Shown here piece by piece: positions 59,187 through 64,000 of a stretch of DNA of 64,000 nucleotides. Origin of the DNA: Microbacterium sp. K24 (GTDB lineage Bacteria > Actinomycetota > Actinomycetes > Actinomycetales > Microbacteriaceae). The notes beneath the pieces are model-generated. The model ran no database searches. It was not told the origin of the DNA and saw nothing but the letters and a program-made list of their open reading frames with translations. The stretch lies in contig NZ_SSDJ01000156.1 in NCBI RefSeq assembly GCF_004794465.1, positions 89,142 to 153,141 of the forward strand. The letters run 5' to 3'. The number at the start of each line of letters is the position of its first letter. Positions within the stretch are counted from its first letter, which is position 1. A program made the position numbers and the translations under genes.

Positions 59187-60442
59187 GACTCCTCCCAGGC
59201 GTCGACGAAGAGCTGTTCGTGGCCGAAGTTTCCCGACTTGAAGCAGAGGTCGAGTGCGCGGCCACCGGCATCCGTCGCCGTCGTCCATGCGACCCCCGGC
59301 GCGATGACCCTGCGGACCCGCAGCGTCGCGACCCCGAGCTCGGCGGCGATCGCTCCCGAGGTCTCGCCCCCCGCGACGAGGATGCGACGGATGCCGTGGT
59401 GCTCCACGGCCTGCGCGGCGATACGAGCGAGCGCACCCTCCACGAGCGACGCGGCCCGCACCGCACCCCAGCGCTCCTGCGTGCGACGAATCCGCGCGGG
59501 GTCCGCGGTCGCGGACACGAGCGGAACCGCGGATGCCGAGGCGACGAAGTCGACCGCCTCCGCGATCGGGCCGTCGGCGTCCGCGGCGAGCGCGTCGACG
59601 TCGAGCACGAAGACGGGCCCATCGTGGGCGGCGACCTGCGCGCGGGTCCGCTCGGACGCACTGCCCGACAGGATGAGCGGCAGGCCGTCCGGAGCGTGCC
59701 GCACAGGCGACGCCGCATCGGAGCCGAGTCGTCGCGCGAGGGCGACGGCGAGCCCCGCCGCTCCGCCGGGCAGCACCGTACCGGGGTCGACGTCGAGGAG
59801 CGCGGCCGCCGCGGCATCCAGATCCGCGTCGTCGATGGCGTCGAGCAGCACATGACGCACGCCCCGCGCCCGCAGTGCCTCGACCTGCGCGCGGATCGCG
59901 GCGGGACCCTGATGCACGCGCTCGATCGGCACGGACGCGACCAGGAACGACGTCTGCCGGCCGAGGACCCGCACGATGTCGGGATCTCGCATGGGCGTGA
60001 GCGGATGCTGGGCGAGCGACGACTCCGACAGCAGCCGATCACCGACGAAGAGGTGACCGCGATGCATCGTGCGTCGAGCGGCCGGCGTGGCGGGCGTGCC
60101 GATCGAGACCGCCCCCGGCGCCAGCTCCGCGAGGAGCGCGTCGGCGACCGGGCCGATGTTCCCGGCATCCGTGGAGTCGAAGGTCGAGCAGTACTTCTGG
60201 TAGATGCGTCGAGCGCCCCAGCCTCGGAGGACGCGGGCGGCGGCGACGCTCTCGTCGACCGCCGACGTGACCGGCGCGGTCCGCGACTTCAGGGCCACGA
60301 TCACGCAGGCGGCGTCCGACGGCGGTGCAGCGCCGGGCACGCCGATCCGCACCTCGGCGTCGAGGCCGGCACCGCTCACTCCGGCTGCGACGTCGCAGGC
60401 GCCGGTGATGTCGTCTGCGATGACGGCGAGCTCGACCGTCAT
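59183..60442 (-). CDS. Four-carbon acid sugar kinase (DUF1537, OtnK-like)
   Basis: A 419-residue kinase. The N-terminal substrate domain has AVIADDITGACDVAAGVSGA (residues 6-25) and YQKYCSTFDSTDAGNIGPVA, the hallmark of OtnK/DtnK. The C-terminal nucleotide domain has LILSGSASERTRAQVAAHDG and ILVAGGETSGAIAAELGVAT, followed by SGNFGHEQLFVDA. OtnK phosphorylates 3-oxo-tetronates; D-threonate or erythronate-type kinases are in the same family. It is between the deoR-type gene and the aldolase, with 4-base overlaps on both sides. No tetronate dehydrogenase is visible, so the oxo acid must come from elsewhere. Confidence 0.88.
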   Translation of the reverse strand: MTVELAVIADDITGACDVAAGVSGAGLDAEVRIGVPGAAPPSDAACVIVALKSRTAPVTSAVDESVAAARVLRGWGARRIYQKYCSTFDSTDAGNIGPVADALLAELAPGAVSIGTPATPAARRTMHRGHLFVGDRLLSESSLAQHPLTPMRDPDIVRVLGRQTSFLVASVPIERVHQGPAAIRAQVEALRARGVRHVLLDAIDDADLDAAAAALLDVDPGTVLPGGAAGLAVALARRLGSDAASPVRHAPDGLPLILSGSASERTRAQVAAHDGPVFVLDVDALAADADGPIAEAVDFVASASAVPLVSATADPARIRRTQERWGAVRAASLVEGALARIAAQAVEHHGIRRILVAGGETSGAIAAELGVATLRVRRVIAPGVAWTTATDAGGRALDLCFKSGNFGHEQLFVDAWEES

Positions 60443-61191
60443 CCCGCGATCCTGACCTCGATACCGGCTGCGTCGATGCCGGCGAGCAGCTCGGCGTCGG
60501 CACGGCTGTCGGTGATGAGCGCATCGACGATGTCGAGCCCCGCGATGCGTACGGCGGCGGTCTGGGTGAGCTTCGTCGCGTCGGCGAGCAGCACGACCCG
60601 TGCGGACTGCTGCGCCAGCACCCGCTTGATCGCCGCGTCGAGGGCGTTGGTGCCCCACAGCCCGTCCGGGCCGACGGCCGTCGCCGAGAGGAACGCGACA
60701 TCGCAGCGCACGCCGCGCAGTGTCTCCTCGGTGAGCGGACCGGCGAAGCTGCGGGTGTCCGGCTGGTAGTGCCCACCCGCCGCGATCAGCCGTGCGGAGC
60801 CGACGCGGCTCAGCGCCTCGATCACCGGCATCGAATGGGTGACGACGGTGGTGTCGCCGAGCAGCGGGACCAGCGCGGCCACGGTCGTGCCCGCATCCAG
60901 CGCGACCATCTCCGCCGTGAGCGCTTCGGCGGCCGCGAGCTCGGCGATCGCTCGCTTCTGCACGGCACCGATTGCGTCGCGCCCTTCGAAGGGCAAGCCG
61001 CCCGAGATGACGGTCGCGCCGCCGGCCACGCGGCGCACGGCGCCCTGCTCCTCCAGCATCCGCAGATCGCGGCGCACGGTCATCTCCGAGACGCCGAGTT
61101 CCTGGGCCGCCGCGATCGATGAGAGGTATCCGTCGCTGACGATCCGCCGTTCGAGATGCGCTCGCCGCTCCGGGGCATTCGTGTATCGCAT
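60439..61191 (-). CDS. DeoR-family transcriptional regulator
   Basis: A 250-residue regulator. The DeoR HTH is SIAAAQELGVSEMTVRRDLR (about 25-44), followed by the EEQGAVRRVAGGA wing. The C-terminal sugar-phosphate-sensing DeoRC domain has VALDAGTTVAALVPLLGDTT, DVAFLSATAVGPDGLWGTNA and VVLLADATKLTQTAAVRIAG. It is first gene of deoR-otnK-otnC (overlaps of 4 bases) and divergent from the FGGY kinase operon. An inverted repeat at 61205-61224 is its probable site. The inducer is probably a phosphorylated sugar or acid. Confidence 0.9.
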   Translation of the reverse strand: MRYTNAPERRAHLERRIVSDGYLSSIAAAQELGVSEMTVRRDLRMLEEQGAVRRVAGGATVISGGLPFEGRDAIGAVQKRAIAELAAAEALTAEMVALDAGTTVAALVPLLGDTTVVTHSMPVIEALSRVGSARLIAAGGHYQPDTRSFAGPLTEETLRGVRCDVAFLSATAVGPDGLWGTNALDAAIKRVLAQQSARVVLLADATKLTQTAAVRIAGLDIVDALITDSRADAELLAGIDAAGIEVRIAG

Positions 61192-61204
61192 GACGCCCTC
61201 CGTT

Positions 61205-61224
61205 CATGTCGATTATCGGACATG
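61205..61224. promoter_or_regulatory. Inverted repeat in the deoR/FGGY divergent promoter
   Basis: CATGTC and GACATG arms, extended imperfectly by GAT/ATC, 14 bases from the deoR ATG. An AT-rich stretch with TTTTCTGTTCGAAA (from 61230) follows towards the kinase gene. The only low-GC tract here, it probably holds both promoters and the DeoR binding site. Confidence 0.5.
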
Positions 61225-61261
61225 TTTGCATTTTCTGTTCGAAATGTCACAAACTTGGCGG

Positions 61262-62677
61262 ATGGTGGTCGTCCTGGGAGTGGACATCGGCAGCACGACG
61301 ACGAAGGCCGCACTCGTCGAGGTGACCGATGCGGTGTCTGTCGTGCGCGTCGCGCGTCGCCCTACGCCCTCCGGCGTCGACGACCTGCTCGCGACCTGCG
61401 CCGTTGTCGCCCGGGAATGCGCCGCCGCAGCCGCCGCGCCCATCGCCGCCATCGGCATCGCCTCGATGGGCGAGAGCGGGGCGGCGCTGGACGCGAACGG
61501 CCGGGCGCTCACACCCCTGTTGCGCTGGGACCGTCGCGTCGACCGCAGACACCTCGACGGACTCCTCGCTGCGCACCCCGGGCTTCCCGCGTCGACCGGC
61601 ATCCCCGCGACGACGAAGCCCGCCGCGGTCGCCCTCGGCGCGCTCCGCGACGAGCATCCGGAGGTGCACGGCCGGATGCGATACTGGGCCGGCGCCGCCG
61701 ATCTCCTCGGACACGCGCTGACCGGCGAGCGGGCGACCGACCACACCCTCGCCGCGAGGACGATGCTCGCCGGGTTGGGCGACGCCTGGACCATCGACGT
61801 GATCGAGAGCCTCGGCGTGCGCGTCGACGCCCTGCCCTCCCTGCGCGCCCCCGGCGAAGCGGCGGGGGCGACAACGATCGCCGCCGCATCCTTCGGCCTC
61901 TCGCCGGGAATCCCCGTGCACATCGCCGGCCACGATCACGCGGTCGGAGCCTGGGCCGCCGGGGCACGCCGCCCCGACGACACCGTGGATTCACTCGGCA
62001 CGTCAGAGGCGATCGTGCGCATCGCCGATGCCGTCGACGTCGCGCGCGCCGTCGACGAGGGCTTCGCCGTAGGCCGCACGGTGGACGGCTCGGCCGCGAC
62101 GATCCTCGGCGGGAGCCCGTCCTGCGGCGCGATGATCGCCTGGTGGGATCAGGAGTTCCCCGAGGACCGGATGCGCGATCGTCTCGCCGCCCTGACTCCC
62201 GCGGCGTGGGTCGCATCGCCGACGATCGTGCTGCCGTATCCGTCCGGACGGCAGTGCCCCGACCCGCAGCCACTCGCCCGGGCGCAGGTCTTCGGTGACG
62301 GAGATGCCGAGGACCGCGTCCGCGGCCTCCTGCAGTCGCTGGTCGCACAGTCCCGCTGGATCCGGGAGACCGCCGATCTGCTGGCGGGATCGCCCGCGAC
62401 CACGGTGACGATGATCGGCTCGCTCGCGCGCCGCATCCCGATTTGGGCGCCGCTCACGGCAGCCTCCGGTCCGCCGACCGCGATGTGCGCGGCGGAGGAG
62501 CCGGTCGCCGCCGGCTCCGCCCTGCTCGCGGCCGTGCGCGCAAGCGCGGTCGACCCCGAGACCACCATCCTCTCGCGCGAGCAGGTCGCTCCCCTGAACG
62601 ACCCGGTCCGCGACGACACCTACCGCCGGTTCCGCATGGCCATCGACCCCGCAGCAGTCCCAGAAGGAGAATCATGA
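61262..62677 (+). CDS. FGGY-family carbohydrate kinase, second
   Basis: A 471-residue kinase. The phosphate-1 loop is GVDIGSTTTKAALVEVTD (6-23). IGIASMGESGAALDANGRAL and PLLRWDRRVDRRHLDG are near the sugar site. VHIAGHDHAVGAWAAGARRP replaces the usual GDQ/GTx motif with a GHDH, seen in some uncharacterised FGGY subfamilies. C-terminal DLLAGSPATTVTMIGSLARR is the adenosine loop. ATG 61262 is chosen; ATG 61244 six codons earlier is possible. It overlaps the aldolase gene by 4 bases. Substrate unknown; only about 20% of the pairings seen in FGGY clusters can be named by sequence alone, so I do not name one. Confidence 0.82.
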   Translation: MVVVLGVDIGSTTTKAALVEVTDAVSVVRVARRPTPSGVDDLLATCAVVARECAAAAAAPIAAIGIASMGESGAALDANGRALTPLLRWDRRVDRRHLDGLLAAHPGLPASTGIPATTKPAAVALGALRDEHPEVHGRMRYWAGAADLLGHALTGERATDHTLAARTMLAGLGDAWTIDVIESLGVRVDALPSLRAPGEAAGATTIAAASFGLSPGIPVHIAGHDHAVGAWAAGARRPDDTVDSLGTSEAIVRIADAVDVARAVDEGFAVGRTVDGSAATILGGSPSCGAMIAWWDQEFPEDRMRDRLAALTPAAWVASPTIVLPYPSGRQCPDPQPLARAQVFGDGDAEDRVRGLLQSLVAQSRWIRETADLLAGSPATTVTMIGSLARRIPIWAPLTAASGPPTAMCAAEEPVAAGSALLAAVRASAVDPETTILSREQVAPLNDPVRDDTYRRFRMAIDPAAVPEGES

Positions 62678-63537
62678 CCACCCTCGATGCCATCGCCCGC
62701 CCCTCCGGCGCCTTCGCCATGGTCGCCATGGATCAGCGCGAGAGCCTGCGGCACATGTTCGACACCGCCGGCCGCGGCCGCCCCGCGGACGACGTGCTGA
62801 TCGACTTCAAGGTCGCCGTCGCCGAAGAGCTCGCGCCGCACGCCTCGGGCTTCCTCGCCGACCGGCAGTTCGGCTTCGACCGGGTCCGGGCCGCGGTGCC
62901 CGAGTCGACGGGGCTGATCCTGGCCGTCGACGCCCTGGACCAGGCGGACGGCGGTCCGGTCGAAGACACGGGTCTCGACATCGACGCCCTCTCCGACCTT
63001 CCTGCACAGGTCGCAGCCCTCAAACTCCTGCTGATCTGGCGGCGCGACGAGCGTCGGGAGGAACGCGTGGCGCTTGCGGCGCGATTCATCGAGGCCGCCC
63101 GCGAGCGCGGCGTGCTGTCGGTGCTGGAACCGGTGGTGCGCGCCGCTCCCGGCGAGACCGACTTCGAACCGGATGCCGCCATCCACGAGGCCGCGCGCGA
63201 GCTCTCCGCGCTGCGTCCGGACCTCTACAAGGCTCAGGTGCCGCTGACCGGCGCCGGCGCCGAGGCCGAGCAGCGTGCCGCGAGCGCGGCGCTGAACGAC
63301 TGCATGACCGGCCCCTGGGTGGTGCTGTCCCAGGGCGTCGAGCGCGACAGGTTCGCGGATGCGGTGCGCGCCGCGTGCCTCGAGGGAGCCAGCGGCTTCC
63401 TCGCCGGCCGTGCGCTGTGGAGCGACGTCGTCGGAGCGGACGATGTGCGCGCCGAGCTGCGGACGCGCTCGATGGACCGCCTCGCCTCTCTCGCCGAAGT
63501 CGTCGACGCCCACGCCCGCCCGTGGCAGGGGGCATGA
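62674..63537 (+). CDS. Class I aldolase of the LacD/YihT type
   Basis: A 287-residue TIM-barrel aldolase. The N-terminal RPSGAFAMVAMDQRESLRHM and TDFK-like IDFKVAVAEELAPHASGFLA closely follow the pattern of sulfofructose-1-phosphate aldolase YihT and tagatose-1,6-bisphosphate aldolase LacD. LKLLLIWRRDERREERVALA, SVLEPVVRA, and DLYKAQVPLTG with the Schiff-base Lys follow; phosphate is bound near WVVLSQGVERDRFADAVRAA and GASGFLAGRALW. AGAAGGAG precedes the ATG. It presumably cleaves the phosphorylated ketose made by the upstream FGGY kinase. Confidence 0.85.
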   Translation: MTTLDAIARPSGAFAMVAMDQRESLRHMFDTAGRGRPADDVLIDFKVAVAEELAPHASGFLADRQFGFDRVRAAVPESTGLILAVDALDQADGGPVEDTGLDIDALSDLPAQVAALKLLLIWRRDERREERVALAARFIEAARERGVLSVLEPVVRAAPGETDFEPDAAIHEAARELSALRPDLYKAQVPLTGAGAEAEQRAASAALNDCMTGPWVVLSQGVERDRFADAVRAACLEGASGFLAGRALWSDVVGADDVRAELRTRSMDRLASLAEVVDAHARPWQGA

Positions 63538-64000
63538 CGATGCGCATCGGAGTTCTGCACACCGTGCCCGCGCTGGTTCCGGTCTTCCATGACCTGCTGA
63601 ACGCGCGGCGGGACGACCTCGACATCATCCACATCGCCGACCCGACGCTGCTGTCCCGCGCGATCGACGCCGGGATCACCCCGGATGTCGACGCCGATCT
63701 GCGAGTGCATCTCACCGCACTCCGCGCCGCCGGAGCGAGTGCCGTTCTCGTGACGTGCTCCTCGATCGGCGAGGCGACGGTCGATGCGGCCGACGCGGTC
63801 GGCGTGCCCCTGGTGCGCGTCGACGCGGCGATGGCGAAGGCCGCGGTCGTCCAGGCGGCATCCGGGTCGGGTCGAATCCTCGTCCTGGCGACGCTCGCAG
63901 CGACCCTCGGTCCGACCGGGCGCCTGGTGCAGGCCGAGGCCGACGCGCACGGCGGCATCGAGGTGACCTCGCACGTCGTGGCGGATGCGGCGGCGGCACG
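63534..64000 (+). CDS. Asp/Glu/hydantoin racemase-family protein, N-terminal part
   Basis: The gene runs off the right edge after about 155 codons. It starts at ATG 63534, overlapping the aldolase stop by ATGA; a second ATG at 63540 (MRIGVLHTVPALVPVF) is possible. Family features are VLVTCSSIGEATVDAADAVG (first active-site Cys region), VPLVRVDAAMAKAAVVQAAS and ILVLATLAATLGPTGRLVQA. In sugar operons such proteins are unassigned and may be isomerases or decarboxylases rather than amino acid racemases. It is third in FGGY-aldolase-racemase. Confidence 0.82.
   Translation, partial: MTMRIGVLHTVPALVPVFHDLLNARRDDLDIIHIADPTLLSRAIDAGITPDVDADLRVHLTALRAAGASAVLVTCSSIGEATVDAADAVGVPLVRVDAAMAKAAVVQAASGSGRILVLATLAATLGPTGRLVQAEADAHGGIEVTSHVVADAAAA

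Overview
The window is visibly high in G+C and gene-dense, with 4-base ATGA/GTGA stop-start overlaps inside operons. It looks like a chromosomal segment of an actinobacterium, most likely Microbacterium or a close relative in the Microbacteriaceae. That placement rests on protein character and on a locus resembling the D-arabinan-degrading genes described from Microbacterium. I see no rRNA, tRNA, CRISPR array, insertion sequence or phage gene, and no clear frameshifted gene.

1-24.9 kb is a purine salvage and degradation island. Minus-strand operons encode guanine deaminase, a hypoxanthine/guanine permease and xanthine dehydrogenase with its XdhC factor (16.9-23.7 kb). Uricase, HIU hydrolase, OHCU decarboxylase and a urate/xanthine permease lie at 10.2-13.5 kb. 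(S)-ureidoglycine aminohydrolase, a DUF6986 lyase-like protein and an ACT-malic enzyme lie at 2.1-5.6 kb. Hydroxypyruvate isomerase, tartronate semialdehyde reductase and glyoxylate carboligase (cut by the window edge) complete the glyoxylate branch. An IclR/AllR-type regulator (5782-6549) is divergent from the malic enzyme gene. Five copies of a 15-base palindrome (TTCCRCATTGYGGAA-like) sit at the hyi, malic enzyme/IclR, uraD, bcp peroxiredoxin and 50-residue-ORF promoters, which suggests one regulon. Housekeeping genes are interspersed (aceE, coaBC, an SDR, an NRDE protein). The guaD operon is preceded by a leader of about 140 bases with several potential hairpins.

25-31 kb is a mixed region: two GT4 glycosyltransferases, small membrane proteins, a MarR regulator coupled to a membrane protein, an MmcQ/YjbR protein and a tiny secreted peptide.

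31-49.3 kb is the most interesting part: an apparently complete system for mycobacterial-type D-arabinan. Three DUF4185/GH183 endo-D-arabinanase-like proteins carry three different export signals (Sec, Tat, lipoprotein). A sugar ABC transporter lacks its ATPase. Cytoplasmic GH172 and GH116 enzymes would release D-arabinose. An L-fucose/D-arabinose isomerase-type protein and an FGGY kinase would convert it to D-ribulose 5-phosphate. A LacI regulator lies in the middle, and a GAAATCGATTTC palindrome recurs at four promoters of the cluster. One of these precedes an unrecognised 309-residue protein (48355-49284).

49.3-64 kb holds a second carbohydrate cluster: GH1 glucosidase, GH38-like alpha-mannosidase, a binding protein, two permeases and an FAD oxidoreductase. 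It is marked by four copies of a different LacI-type operator (TGTGGNAWCGWTNCCAYA), with no matching regulator in the window. It is followed by a DeoR-controlled acid-sugar module (class II aldolase/OtnC-like, DUF1537/OtnK-like kinase) facing a second FGGY kinase, a YihT/LacD-like aldolase and an Asp/Glu racemase-family gene that runs off the right edge.
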